From Roseobacter sp. (GTDB lineage Bacteria > Pseudomonadota > Alphaproteobacteria > Rhodobacterales > Rhodobacteraceae), in contig JADFAE010000005.1 in the NCBI GenBank assembly GCA_015665415.1, positions 186,001 through 250,000 of the forward strand: DNA of 64,000 nucleotides, in the 5' to 3' direction. The notes beneath the pieces were generated by a model. It saw only the letters and a program-made list of their open reading frames with translations. It made no database searches and was not told where the DNA came from. The position numbers were made by a program, and so were the translations under genes. Shown piece after piece: positions 55,529-63,607 of the stretch (position 1 is the first letter of the stretch; every line of letters starts with the position of its first letter).

Positions 55529-56326
55529 TTACAGCGGGCAGCGGATCACCATGCCATCATAGGCCGGGGTGATGTGATCCGCGGTTTCGGCCACCAGCGT
55601 GTCATAATCGAGATCGATGTGCATATTGGTCAATACTGCGCGTTTGGGCTGCATCCGGTCGATCCAGTCCAGCGCCTGCTCGAGATTGAAATGGGTCGGA
55701 TGCGGCGCACGGCGTAGCGAATCCAACACCCAGTAGTCGAGCCCTTCCAGAAACGGCAGCGCCTGGTCCGGAATTTCCACGACATCCGGCAAATAGGCCA
55801 GCCCGCCGATGCGAAACCCCAGTGCATCCATGGCACCGTGGTTGACCTGGAACGGCAGAAACGGGATCTCACCACCTGGGCCGTCGATACTAAAAGCGCC
55901 ATCGATGGTATGCAGGTCCAGGATTGGCGGATAGGGCGAGCCTTCGGGCTGAACAAAGGCATAGCCAAAGCGGGACAGCAGCGCGTTCTGCGTATCGCCA
56001 TCGGCATAGACCGGAATACGCTTGCGCATATTGTAGACGATCATGCGCAGATCATCCATGCCATGCACGTGATCGGCATGGGAATGGGTATAAATCACCG
56101 CGTCCAACCGACCGGTGCCACTGTCGAGCAACTGGCTGCGCATGTCGGGCGAGGTATCGATCAACACTGAGGTGGTGCCCTCTGAGCTGTCGCGCTCGAC
56201 CAGCATGGAGCAGCGGCGGCGTCGGTTGCGCGGATTGTCCGGGTCGCAATCGCCCCAGTGTCCGCCCAGGCGCGGGACCCCCCCGGATGAGCCGCAGCCC
56301 AAAATGGTGTAGCGCAGCTCCCCCAT
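55529..56326 (-). CDS. MBL-fold metallo-hydrolase (PhnP-like)
   Basis: A 265-residue metallo-beta-lactamase-fold phosphodiesterase-type enzyme. LGCGSSGGVPRLGGHWG (about residues 9-25) and the metal motif YTHSHADHVHGMDD (about 79-92) place it near PhnP / tRNase-Z-like hydrolases. No phn genes are nearby; the conserved pairing with tatD suggests a housekeeping nucleotide-processing role. Its ATG overlaps the tatD stop by 1 bp. Confidence 0.87.
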   Translation of the reverse strand: MGELRYTILGCGSSGGVPRLGGHWGDCDPDNPRNRRRRCSMLVERDSSEGTTSVLIDTSPDMRSQLLDSGTGRLDAVIYTHSHADHVHGMDDLRMIVYNMRKRIPVYADGDTQNALLSRFGYAFVQPEGSPYPPILDLHTIDGAFSIDGPGGEIPFLPFQVNHGAMDALGFRIGGLAYLPDVVEIPDQALPFLEGLDYWVLDSLRRAPHPTHFNLEQALDWIDRMQPKRAVLTNMHIDLDYDTLVAETADHITPAYDGMVIRCPL

Positions 56327-57135
56327 CAGGCAGCGGCCTCATAACGGGCAGCCTTCCAGAACAGGCGGTCGAAATTGGCTTGGGTCTGGGCGGCAAATTC
56401 GGGGTAGTCGATGCCAAAGGCCTGGGCACCGATCTGCGCGGTCAGCGCGCTATAGGCGGGCTCATTGCGTTTGCCGCGATGGGGCGGTGGGGACAGATAG
56501 GGCGCGTCCGTTTCCACCAGAATCCGATCGAGTGGTGCGCTGGCAAAGATGTCGCGCAGTTCCTTGCTTTTGGGGAAGGCTGCGATGCCCGACATCGACA
56601 GGTAAAAGCCGAGATCCAGTGCCGCACGACCCAGTTCGGGCGAGGAGGAAAAGCAATGCATCACGCAGCTATAGGCCCCGTTCTGCATCTCTTCGCGCAG
56701 GATCCGCGCCATGTCGTCATCGGCGTCGCGGGCATGAATGATCAGCGGCAGTTTGGTGTCGCGCGCCGCTGCGATATGGGTGCGAAGGGATTTTTGCTGC
56801 GCCTCCGCACTTTCGGCGGTGTAGTGGTAATCCAGACCTGTCTCGCCGATGCCGACAAATTTGGGGTGATCCGCGAGGGCAACCAATTCGTCGTAGCTGG
56901 CCATCGGTTCAGAGGCGACACTCATCGGGTGGGTGCCTGCGGCGTAAAACACCGCGCCATGGGCCTCTGCGATGGCGCGCACGGCGGGTTCGTTTTTCAG
57001 CTTTGTGCAGATGGTCACCATGCGGGTGACGCCGGCCTCGGCGGCGCGTGCAATCACGGCGTCCAACTCGCCTTCGAAATCCGGGAAATCCAGATGGCAG
57101 TGGCTGTCGGTGATTTGTGGAGTAGTGCTGCTCAT
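56326..57135 (-). CDS. TatD-family metal-dependent DNase
   Basis: A 269-residue TIM-barrel hydrolase. The metal ligands appear in DSHCHLDF (residues 10-17), GIGETGLDYHY (Glu), LIIHARDADDD (His), VMHCFSSS (His) and LVETDAPYLSP (Asp). TatD enzymes act as 3'-5' exonucleases or D-aminoacyl-hydrolases. It lies 50 bp after holB and is coupled to the MBL gene. Confidence 0.93.
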   Translation of the reverse strand: MSSTTPQITDSHCHLDFPDFEGELDAVIARAAEAGVTRMVTICTKLKNEPAVRAIAEAHGAVFYAAGTHPMSVASEPMASYDELVALADHPKFVGIGETGLDYHYTAESAEAQQKSLRTHIAAARDTKLPLIIHARDADDDMARILREEMQNGAYSCVMHCFSSSPELGRAALDLGFYLSMSGIAAFPKSKELRDIFASAPLDRILVETDAPYLSPPPHRGKRNEPAYSALTAQIGAQAFGIDYPEFAAQTQANFDRLFWKAARYEAAA

Positions 57136-57185
57136 GCCTGCCTCGTGCTGTCTTTGGCCGGATCCGGGTGCCGCCTGTCTGCGGG

Positions 57186-58322
57186 TCAGCGGGACGCGGT
57201 TTCCTGCATCTTGAAAACCGTATCTAGGACAAGTGAAGCCGGGTCAAGGTTCACCGCCTGACCATGGCGGGCCCGGGCTGTGGCCTCTGCCGACAAATCC
57301 GCCCAAGCGCGCGCCTTTTGCGGGTTCGGTGACAGCCGGGACAGCACGCTGCCTTCGCTTCGGGCGGCCTCGGGCTGTGGCGGCTGGCCGGTGGCACCGG
57401 TCCGGGCCAGGCGGGAGAGGGCAACTTCAATCAGGGTCAGCAGCAGCTCGAATTTTTCGGCCGCGCCGCGCTGGGCGGCGGCCTCGGCCAGGGCCATGGC
57501 GCGCTGGCGATCCAACCGCGGCATTGTATCGAGGATCTGGATCAGTTCTGAATAGATCTGCAGGCCACCCAGGTTCAGCAGGCGCAGGGCAGCCCCAACC
57601 GAGCCCGCCGCCAGTGCTGCCAGATGGTCGGTGTTTTCCGGCAGATCAGCCCCGGCCTGAGCCAGCGCAGATTGCATGTCCTGGGGCGAAAGAGGTCCCA
57701 GCCGCAGGGTGCGACAGCGCGATCGAATGGTGGGCAGCAGCCTTGAGGGCTGGTGGGAGATCAGCAGGATGGAGGTGCGCGCGGGCGGCTCTTCGAGCAT
57801 TTTCAGCAAGGCGTTGGCCGCGCTGATGTTCATATCGTCAGCGGCATCGACAATCACCACCCGACGACCGCCATCGGTGGCCGACAGGCCAAAGAACCGG
57901 TTCAGTTTGCGGATGTCATCCACCACGATCTGATCGCGCAGCTTGCCCTTGTCGTTGTAGCTGCGGCTGATTGCGGCAAGGCCCGGTTCGGCCAGGGCCT
58001 GGATCCGGTGTGACACCGGATGCTCGGCGTTGATGCTCAGCGAGGTGACAGGCGGCGGGGCACCAAACAGGCCGTCTTCGGCGGGCGGATTGGCCAGCAG
58101 AAAGCGGGCGATACGCCAGGCCAGCGTCGCCTTGCCGATCCCCTGCGGGCCGGTCAGCAGCCAGCCGTGGTGCAGCCGGTCCGAGTTATAGGCGGTGAGG
58201 AAATCCTGCTCTGCCTGATCTTGTCCAAACAGTTGCAGGGTTTCGCGTGGGTGCGGCGCGCCGGGTGCCTGATCTGCACGGGGCAGGTCTTCATCGGGTT
58301 TTGCTTTGGGGGCTCGGCTCAT
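57186..58322 (-). CDS. holB: DNA polymerase III subunit delta'
   Basis: A 378-residue clamp-loader subunit. The AAA+ core has LTGPQGIGKATLAWRIARFL (a modified Walker A, near residues 57-76) and VVIVDAADDMNISAANALLK (Walker B/delta' motif) followed by ILLISHQPSRLLPTIRSRC (SRC motif). It loads the beta clamp with the other clamp-loader subunits. It overlaps tmk by 4 bp, the usual tmk-holB order. Confidence 0.93.
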   Translation of the reverse strand: MSRAPKAKPDEDLPRADQAPGAPHPRETLQLFGQDQAEQDFLTAYNSDRLHHGWLLTGPQGIGKATLAWRIARFLLANPPAEDGLFGAPPPVTSLSINAEHPVSHRIQALAEPGLAAISRSYNDKGKLRDQIVVDDIRKLNRFFGLSATDGGRRVVIVDAADDMNISAANALLKMLEEPPARTSILLISHQPSRLLPTIRSRCRTLRLGPLSPQDMQSALAQAGADLPENTDHLAALAAGSVGAALRLLNLGGLQIYSELIQILDTMPRLDRQRAMALAEAAAQRGAAEKFELLLTLIEVALSRLARTGATGQPPQPEAARSEGSVLSRLSPNPQKARAWADLSAEATARARHGQAVNLDPASLVLDTVFKMQETASR

Positions 58323-58987
58323 GGCTGGTCTGATCCGGCTTCTATCGCCAGAGCATCGGTGGCGTGGCGCAGAATATCAGCGGCAACTGTATCGATATCC
58401 TGCACCCCATCAATGACCCTGAAACGCCCGGCGAACTCTTTGGCCAGCGTCAGAAATCCGGCGCGCATCTTCTCCTGCAATCCGATGCCAAAATCTTCAA
58501 ACCGTTCCTCTGTGCCCTGGCGGCCCTTGGCGCGCGACAGTCCTACGGCGGGATCCATGTCGATGAGCATGGTCAGGTCCGGCTCACGCCCAATCATCAG
58601 CGCGTGCAGCTGGTCGACGGTAGCGCGCAGATCGCCACGCGACATCCCCTGATACATCCGGGTACTATCAGCAAAGCGGTCACAGATCACCACCTTGCCG
58701 GCCTCCAGTGCGGGCAGGATGGTGCGTTCCAGATGATCGCGGCGCGCGGCGGTGAACAGCAGGATTTCGGTCTCGGCGGACCATCTATCCGGATTTCCCT
58801 CCAGGACCATGCGGCGGATTTCCTCGGCCCCCGGAGAGCCGCCTGGCTCACGCGTCAGGATCACGTCGTGACCGGCGGCGCGCAGCGATGCGGCCAGACG
58901 TTTGCACTGGGTGGATTTCCCAGAGCCATCAATACCTTCAAAGGTCAGGAATAGGCCTGACGCGGTGTTTGTTTCTTGCTGTGTCAC
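58319..58987 (-). CDS. tmk: Thymidylate kinase
   Basis: A 222-residue dTMP kinase. P-loop FEGIDGSGKSTQ (residues 15-26), the dTMP-binding TREPGGSPGAEEIRR, and the DRFADSTRMYQG motif are all present. It makes dTDP for DNA synthesis. 4-bp overlaps with the D,D-carboxypeptidase gene upstream and holB downstream show a tight operon. Confidence 0.96.
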   Translation of the reverse strand: MTQQETNTASGLFLTFEGIDGSGKSTQCKRLAASLRAAGHDVILTREPGGSPGAEEIRRMVLEGNPDRWSAETEILLFTAARRDHLERTILPALEAGKVVICDRFADSTRMYQGMSRGDLRATVDQLHALMIGREPDLTMLIDMDPAVGLSRAKGRQGTEERFEDFGIGLQEKMRAGFLTLAKEFAGRFRVIDGVQDIDTVAADILRHATDALAIEAGSDQP

Positions 58988-60165
58988 TGGCTTGCCTCAG
59001 GTCCGGCAATAAGTTGCCGGGAGAGCACCAACGCTGCGGTTTTGAGCCGCACAACGAAACCACCGGTGGGAACATCGTTTTCTGCCACCAGAGGCAGGCG
59101 CATCTCGGGCAGGTCATCGGGCTGGAATACAAGTTCGGCCAGTTGCTGGCCTTTTGTGACCGGGGCGGTGATCGGGCCGGTATAGACCACCTCTGCGGCG
59201 ATCTGCTTGCCGGTAAGGGCCGGGAGCAACACCTCGAGATCGCTTTCTGCCACCAGGCCTACCGATTGCTGTGCTCCACGCCAGACCTCTGCCTGGGCAA
59301 CCGGGACACCGGCTTTGGCGATGGTTTTCTGGGCAAATTGGCGAAACGACCAGTTAACCAGGGCCTCAGCCTCCTCTGCGCGCGCGGCATTGCTGTCGAG
59401 CCCGGAAATGACAAAGATCACCCGGCGGTCGCCCTGCTTGGCGGATCCCACCAGCCCATAGCCTGCCTCGGCGGTGTGGCCGGTCTTCAATCCGTCTGCC
59501 CCAATGCCCAGACCCAACAGCGGATTTCGGTTGCGGGTATTGGAGGGCGCGCGGCCATCAAAGGCAAAACTCTTTTCCGAAAACAGCGGGTAATATTGAG
59601 GGAAATCTTCGATCAGATGTTCGGCAAGAATGCCGAGGTCGCGCATCGACATGCGATGTCCGGCGGCGGGCCAGCCGTTGGAATTGGCGAATGTGGCATT
59701 TTCCATGCCGAGTTCCTGGGCCCGTTTGGTCATGTAGCGGGCAAAGCCGGCTTCGGTACCATCCGGGCTCAGCGCTTCGGCGATGACCGCGCAGGCGTCA
59801 TTGCCCGACAGCACGATAATGCCGCGCAACAGGTCCTCGACCCGCACCCGGTCGGTGGTGTCCAGAAACATCGTTGAACCGCCATAGCCCATGGCATGTG
59901 CGCTGACCGGCAGATGTTCATCTAGCGTAAGACGCCCATCACGCAGGGCCTCAAAGGCCACATAGAGCGTCATCAGTTTGGACATCGAGGCCGGAGGCAA
60001 CGGCACCTCGGCGTTTTTGGACAGCAGCACCGTATCCGTGCCCTGGTCCAACACAAAGGCCGCGCGGGCCCGGGTGTCAAAGGCGGCCAGCGGCAAGGCT
60101 GTAAGGCACAGCCCAAGGGTTGTCGAAACAGCGAGTTTGGCAAAGGATCTGAGCGATGGTCTCAT
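58984..60165 (-). CDS. D-alanyl-D-alanine carboxypeptidase (PBP5/6-like)
   Basis: A 393-residue serine peptidase with a signal peptide (about residues 1-28). The three penicillin-binding motifs are SMSK (Ser 60), SGN (VLSGNDAC) and KTG (LKTGHTAEAG). A C-terminal PBP5_C beta domain (about 270-360) follows. It trims D-Ala from peptidoglycan stem peptides in the periplasm. The ATG at 60165 follows CAGGAGG. It lies 29 bp after the SPOR lipoprotein gene. Confidence 0.93.
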   Translation of the reverse strand: MRPSLRSFAKLAVSTTLGLCLTALPLAAFDTRARAAFVLDQGTDTVLLSKNAEVPLPPASMSKLMTLYVAFEALRDGRLTLDEHLPVSAHAMGYGGSTMFLDTTDRVRVEDLLRGIIVLSGNDACAVIAEALSPDGTEAGFARYMTKRAQELGMENATFANSNGWPAAGHRMSMRDLGILAEHLIEDFPQYYPLFSEKSFAFDGRAPSNTRNRNPLLGLGIGADGLKTGHTAEAGYGLVGSAKQGDRRVIFVISGLDSNAARAEEAEALVNWSFRQFAQKTIAKAGVPVAQAEVWRGAQQSVGLVAESDLEVLLPALTGKQIAAEVVYTGPITAPVTKGQQLAELVFQPDDLPEMRLPLVAENDVPTGGFVVRLKTAALVLSRQLIAGPEASQ

Positions 60166-60194
60166 GCCTGGGGCCTCCTGCGGTGAGTGTGCGT

Positions 60195-61127
60195 TTAGTT
60201 GGTTACCGGATAGGCGTCAGTAAAGCCGGCGGATTTGACGCTTTTCAGCAGTTGGCTGCGTTCGGATTTGGTCTGCGCCGGTCCCACAACAACGCGCCAG
60301 AAGGGTTTGCCATTGCTCGATTGCTCCAGCACGGTGGGGATCAGCCCGGCGTTACGCATCTGCGCTGCGGTGTTTCTGGCGTTGTTTTCAACGTTGAAAA
60401 TGCCGATCTGAATAAAAGGCTTGCCTAGGCTGGAAACCTGCGCGACGGGGGCGACCGGGGGCTGCGGCGCGGGGGCTGGGGCGGCCTCGATGGCGGCCGC
60501 AGCTCCGGCGATGGGATCCAGTGCCGTTGCCTCGATCTCACCGGTGGCCAAGGCTGCGGTCTGGGTCTCTTCTAGGGGTGTTTCGTCAAAACTGGCGGGC
60601 TCTGGCTCTGTTGGCAGCTCTTCGGCCTCGCGGCGCAGCGCGGTCACGTTGAGTTCAACCGGTGCACCCGCCAGCATGCCCAGAGCAGCCGCCGCATCCG
60701 AAGAGGTCTGCAGGCGCGGGCCGGGAATTTCCCGTTCGCGACGGAACAGGGCCCCGATGACGAATTTTCCGTTGCTGTTGTTGCGAATGATGACCCGCTC
60801 TGGGTCTTTGGCGTCGGGATGTGCGACCCAGACACCGCCCAGCGAGGGGCGGCCGTCCCAAAGCCCGGCTTCGGTAACCTGGAAGACATCCGGTGCTTCA
60901 ACGTCGCGTTCCACCAATTGGGTGCTGCTGGAGGCGGCGACTTCGCTGTCTGCCGGTTTCGGCTTCAGGAAGGCCAGATTGGCACCGTCTTCGCAGGCGG
61001 CCAATGTCATGAGAGCAAGGGCCGCAAAGCCGAGACCGGCGCTCGGGGTCCGTTTTGACCCATGGGTCGTTTTTGGTTTTGGTGCCCGTTTTGCCCCAAA
61101 TCCCGAATTCGGCATGGTTGCTGTCAT
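60195..61127 (-). CDS. SPOR-domain lipoprotein
   Basis: A 310-residue protein; ATG 61127 is chosen because AAGGA lies 8 bp upstream. A basic N-terminus leads to a hydrophobic helix ending in the lipobox LAAC (about residues 41-44), so it should be lipid-anchored. A low-complexity Ala/Pro/Glu linker (about 165-225) precedes a C-terminal SPOR domain (about 230-305: KPFIQIGIFNVENNARNTA and GKPFWRVVVGPAQTKSER), which binds denuded septal glycan. It heads the dac-tmk-holB operon and likely works at the division site. Confidence 0.9.
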   Translation of the reverse strand: MTATMPNSGFGAKRAPKPKTTHGSKRTPSAGLGFAALALMTLAACEDGANLAFLKPKPADSEVAASSSTQLVERDVEAPDVFQVTEAGLWDGRPSLGGVWVAHPDAKDPERVIIRNNSNGKFVIGALFRREREIPGPRLQTSSDAAAALGMLAGAPVELNVTALRREAEELPTEPEPASFDETPLEETQTAALATGEIEATALDPIAGAAAAIEAAPAPAPQPPVAPVAQVSSLGKPFIQIGIFNVENNARNTAAQMRNAGLIPTVLEQSSNGKPFWRVVVGPAQTKSERSQLLKSVKSAGFTDAYPVTN

Positions 61128-61168
61128 GATTTCGTCCTTGCCTGCGCCTCGTTGGCCTATGCTGCGGT

Positions 61169-61187
61169 GGCCGATGGTCCATCGGCC
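61169..61187. promoter_or_regulatory. 19-bp perfect palindrome upstream of the SPOR gene
   Basis: GGCCGATGG and CCATCGGCC are perfect inverted copies around one T, about 42 bp before the SPOR start. It could be an operator or a 5'-leader hairpin; no regulator is suggested. Confidence 0.45.
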
Positions 61188-61482
61188 GGTGCCGTTTCGG
61201 CCTGTGCTCATTTGCGCCAAAGCGCGCCCCGCCGGATTTCCCGGTCATTCCTTTGATTTGGGGCATGATAACCTGCGCAACCCTGCATGAAAACCCTGTG
61301 GGCGAGGTGCAGGTGCGAAAGCCTAGCAATTGGCATGATCCCGCGTGTCGGAGGCTGCCGCCCATAGCGTGGTTCGAGACAGAGCGCGCTGGCTGAGGCA
61401 AGGTGGGCAACACTGGAGCTGAGGCCGCGTGGCGATTTTCTCTTGCACCGCAGGCAAGCTCGTCTTAAACCGCCCGCAGACC
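61188..61482. other. Intergenic region between the SPOR operon and tRNA-Ser
   Basis: About 295 bp without a believable coding frame. It contains the promoter of the SPOR-dac-tmk-holB operon and, near its right end, that of tRNA-Ser. No specific site was identified apart from the palindrome immediately to its left. Confidence 0.4.
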
Positions 61483-61572
61483 GGGGAGGTGGCAGAGTGG
61501 TCGAATGCGGCGGTCTTGAAAACCGTTGAACGTGAGAGCGTTCCCAGGGTTCGAATCCCTGTCTCCCCGCCA
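61483..61572 (+). tRNA. tRNA-Ser (TGA anticodon)
   Basis: A 90-nt class-II tRNA with encoded CCA. Acceptor GGGGAGG pairs with TCTCCCC (last pair G-T); the anticodon arm GCGGT-CTTGAAA-ACCGT gives TGA, reading UCA/UCG codons. A long variable arm (GAACGTGAGAGCGTTC) and TTCGAAT in the T-loop follow; the discriminator is G as expected for serine. A tyrosine integrase gene begins 4 bp past its 3' end, a typical integration site. Confidence 0.97.
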
Positions 61573-61576
61573 CTTT

Positions 61577-62389
61577 TCAATGATTTAAGTGATTGTTGAG
61601 TAATTGAAAGCAGTGGGTCAAGTTGCGGGTTTCCCACTTTGTTTCCCACGTCCATGATCTGTTTTTATTCCGTTCTCTGAGATTTTGGGCTTCCTTTGCC
61701 AAGTGCTTTTGATTCGCCCCCTTTGAATACTTCCGCACCATCGACAAACTCTTGTGCCCAGTGATGGCTGCAATTTGCTGATCGGTACACCCAGCTTCTG
61801 CGAGTTCGCTTGCGGCGCTGTAGCGAAGGCCATGAAGTGAGAACTCTTTAAGCCCGGCTTTTTCCCGCACAGCCATCACCTTTTTCTGAACCTGGTCATA
61901 GTTTAATGCCCGACCGTGTTGGTCGGCCAATATATGCCGCAATCTGGTTCGTCTGGTCTGGCGCAAGATGGTTGTAAGGCTCTCTGTAAAGGGGATCCAA
62001 AGGCGTGCTTGGGTTTTGTTTTGTGTCACCCAGATTCCGCCATCCTCAATGTGTTGCCATTCCATTCGGGGGAGGTCTGAGGCACGTTGACCGGTGTCTA
62101 GCGCCAGTTCAAAAGCGAGCAGAGGCAGCCCATCGGCCTTCCTGCGAAAAGTCGCAATAGCTGACCGTGGCCAGGGCTTGTGGCCATCGCCTGTCTTGAT
62201 CTTCTCGATTCCCTTTGCTGGGTTGTCGCGCTGCCAATCCAAATTAATCACATGCTCAAAAAGGTTCGAGAGCATGTGCAGAATGTAGTTGGCAAACCGC
62301 GCCCGGTGCCGATTTGCCATCTGGGCCGCAATAACCGAGGATCGGCGTAGTTTTGTGGGGTATTTTTCCCGATAGTGCCGTGCAGGTAC
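61577..62389 (-). pseudogene. Tyrosine integrase lacking its N-terminal domain
   Basis: An open frame of about 270 codons ends at 61577; an ATG at 62320 would give 247 residues, but homologous-looking sequence (HYREKYPTKLRRSSVIAAQ) continues upstream to a TGA at 62390-62392. The catalytic residues are present: Arg in DTGQRASDL, HGLR in LHGLRYSAAS, His in GHKSLS and Tyr in MVRKYSKG. Such integrases are normally about 350-400 residues, so the arm-binding N-terminus is missing. It abuts tRNA-Ser. Probably non-functional. Confidence 0.8.
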
Positions 62390-62400
62390 TCAAGTACCTT

Positions 62401-62580
62401 TTAACAATCGGGTTTTGTGCGTGGCGCCAAGGGGCCCAGATAAGGGCGCGGGCGCAGGCCAACAGACCGTTTGAAGGCGACAATGGCCGCATCCGTCCTG
62501 GGCCCACGTATCCCGTAGACAGGTCCAAGATCGAAACCCAGTTCAAGCAGACGATCCTGAATAGTTTCAAAGTAGCTCAC
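62401..62580 (-). pseudogene. Truncated peptidoglycan-binding domain protein (phage lysin-like)
   Basis: From GTG 62580, preceded by AGGAGAC, a 59-residue frame gives one PG_binding_1 repeat (IQDRLLELGFDLGPVYGIRG, then PRTDAAIVAFKRSVGL) and then loses similarity (LAPRTKPDC) at the junction with the integrase fragment. In phages and gene-transfer agents such domains end lysins or stand alone behind them. The C-terminus appears cut off by a deletion. Confidence 0.6.
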
Positions 62581-62590
62581 GGCCTGTCTC

Positions 62591-62863
62591 CTATTGAGTA
62601 TCGGGGGAATAGTTCGGAAAAGGTAAGACACGGCGGTCAAGACGCGAGCGGATATCAACCAAGGTCTCGAGAATGCGATCTAGGGTGACATCTTGCGCAC
62701 TGATCCGTTGCTCGACCTGGCGCAAACGCGGATTGATACTCTCGAGCTGATCCTCGAGCCGCTGGAAATCATCCAGCGCAACAACCTGCCCCTCGAGACG
62801 ACTGATTGTCGCATCGGTCACTGACATGCGCGTGTTGAACTGCGCCCATGCAAAGGCGCACAC
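62591..62863 (-). CDS. Coiled-coil phage-like protein, possibly N-terminally truncated
   Basis: Up to 90 residues (ATG 62827 would give 78). Heptad-like sequence (ISRLEGQVVALDDFQRLEDQ, then LESINPRLRQVEQRISAQDV) predicts a coiled coil. The first residues (FAWAQFNTRM) look like the tail of a lost membrane helix, as in small phage proteins encoded beside lysins. It lies 10 bp upstream of the truncated peptidoglycan-binding gene. Its 5' end overlaps the divergent gene at 62826. Confidence 0.45.
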   Translation of the reverse strand: MCAFAWAQFNTRMSVTDATISRLEGQVVALDDFQRLEDQLESINPRLRQVEQRISAQDVTLDRILETLVDIRSRLDRRVLPFPNYSPDTQ

Positions 62864-63140
62864 CGAAGCGGCTCAACACGCCGCCGAATTGAACGCGGCC
62901 TTGCATGGTCGCTCCAATTCTCCCGAGAACGTCCTGTGCTTTGCATACGCAGCCTTATGGCCACTCATGCCAGAAAGCCACGCGGACGACGTCGTGAACT
63001 GGTTGAAGCCGTACCCTGGTCACCCAGGGGTTCTTCCGAGACCGCGTAAGGTTGGGCCCTACGAGCGCTGGGACGTTGAAGAATTGCGGGCCGTGATGCG
63101 CGGAGATTTCGCGGACGGATTCGAGGATATCCAATGGTAA
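62826..63140 (+). CDS. Hypothetical protein in the integration scar
   Basis: A 104-residue protein of unknown family (AYAALWPLMPESHADDVVNW, then WDVEELRAVMRGDFADGFED). Codon usage looks coding, and its stop overlaps the ATG of the integrase fragment at 63134 by 7 bp (ATGGTAA), so the two were probably co-translated. The first residues may belong to a different gene because they overlap the minus-strand coiled-coil gene. Confidence 0.5.
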   Translation: MRVLNCAHAKAHTEAAQHAAELNAALHGRSNSPENVLCFAYAALWPLMPESHADDVVNWLKPYPGHPGVLPRPRKVGPYERWDVEELRAVMRGDFADGFEDIQW

Positions 63141-63357
63141 AGAAGAAATTCACGACCACCAAAATGGTTAAGGGTCGGCTATACCAATTTTTCCGAAGGG
63201 AAGGTCTCCATGTCCGTTTGCCGGATGATCCGACGAGCGAAGAATATGACCGGAGAATACTGGCGCCTGATGCGAGGTGGAGGAGAGCTGGCCAACAAAT
63301 TCAGCTTTGACAAACTGATTTCGAGCTATAAGCAGAGCCCAAATTGGAACCGCTTGG
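63134..63357 (+). pseudogene. Frameshifted N-terminal fragment of a tyrosine integrase
   Basis: From ATG 63134 the frame reads MVKKKFTTTKMVKGRLYQFF and VRLPDDPTSEEYD, typical of the N-terminus of alphaproteobacterial phage integrases. Near 63250 the frame shifts by one base and continues as EYWRLMRGGGELANKFSFDK and LISSYKQSPNWNRL, then the similarity ends abruptly at about 63357, where minus-strand serine recombinase sequence begins. Confidence 0.65.
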
Positions 63358-63607
63358 GGCGCTGTTTTGACAGTTTTTCGCCCAGCATCGGCTTCTCACG
63401 CTTCATCTTCTCAATGCGTTTTTCATAGGCTGTGATGATAGATGGGCTGTCCGCTTCGACGATGCGGTCCAGCAGCCCGTCGATTTGTTTTTGCAGCTTA
63501 ACGCGTTCCATGCAGATCACACGCTTGTCCGCCTGCATCTGATTGCTCCGCTGGCCCCACCTATCCTGACTGTTGATGAGCTCCACCAGGCCGTAGGTGG
63601 AAATCAC
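63358..63607 (-). pseudogene. Serine recombinase C-terminal fragment
   Basis: Minus-strand sequence with the coiled-coil segment of large serine recombinases (LQKQIDGLLDRIVEADSPSI, then ITAYEKRIEKMKREKPMLG). It lacks the catalytic domain and is cut at about 63358 by the integrase fragment. The same protein segment, more decayed, occurs at 25312-25602. Confidence 0.65.
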
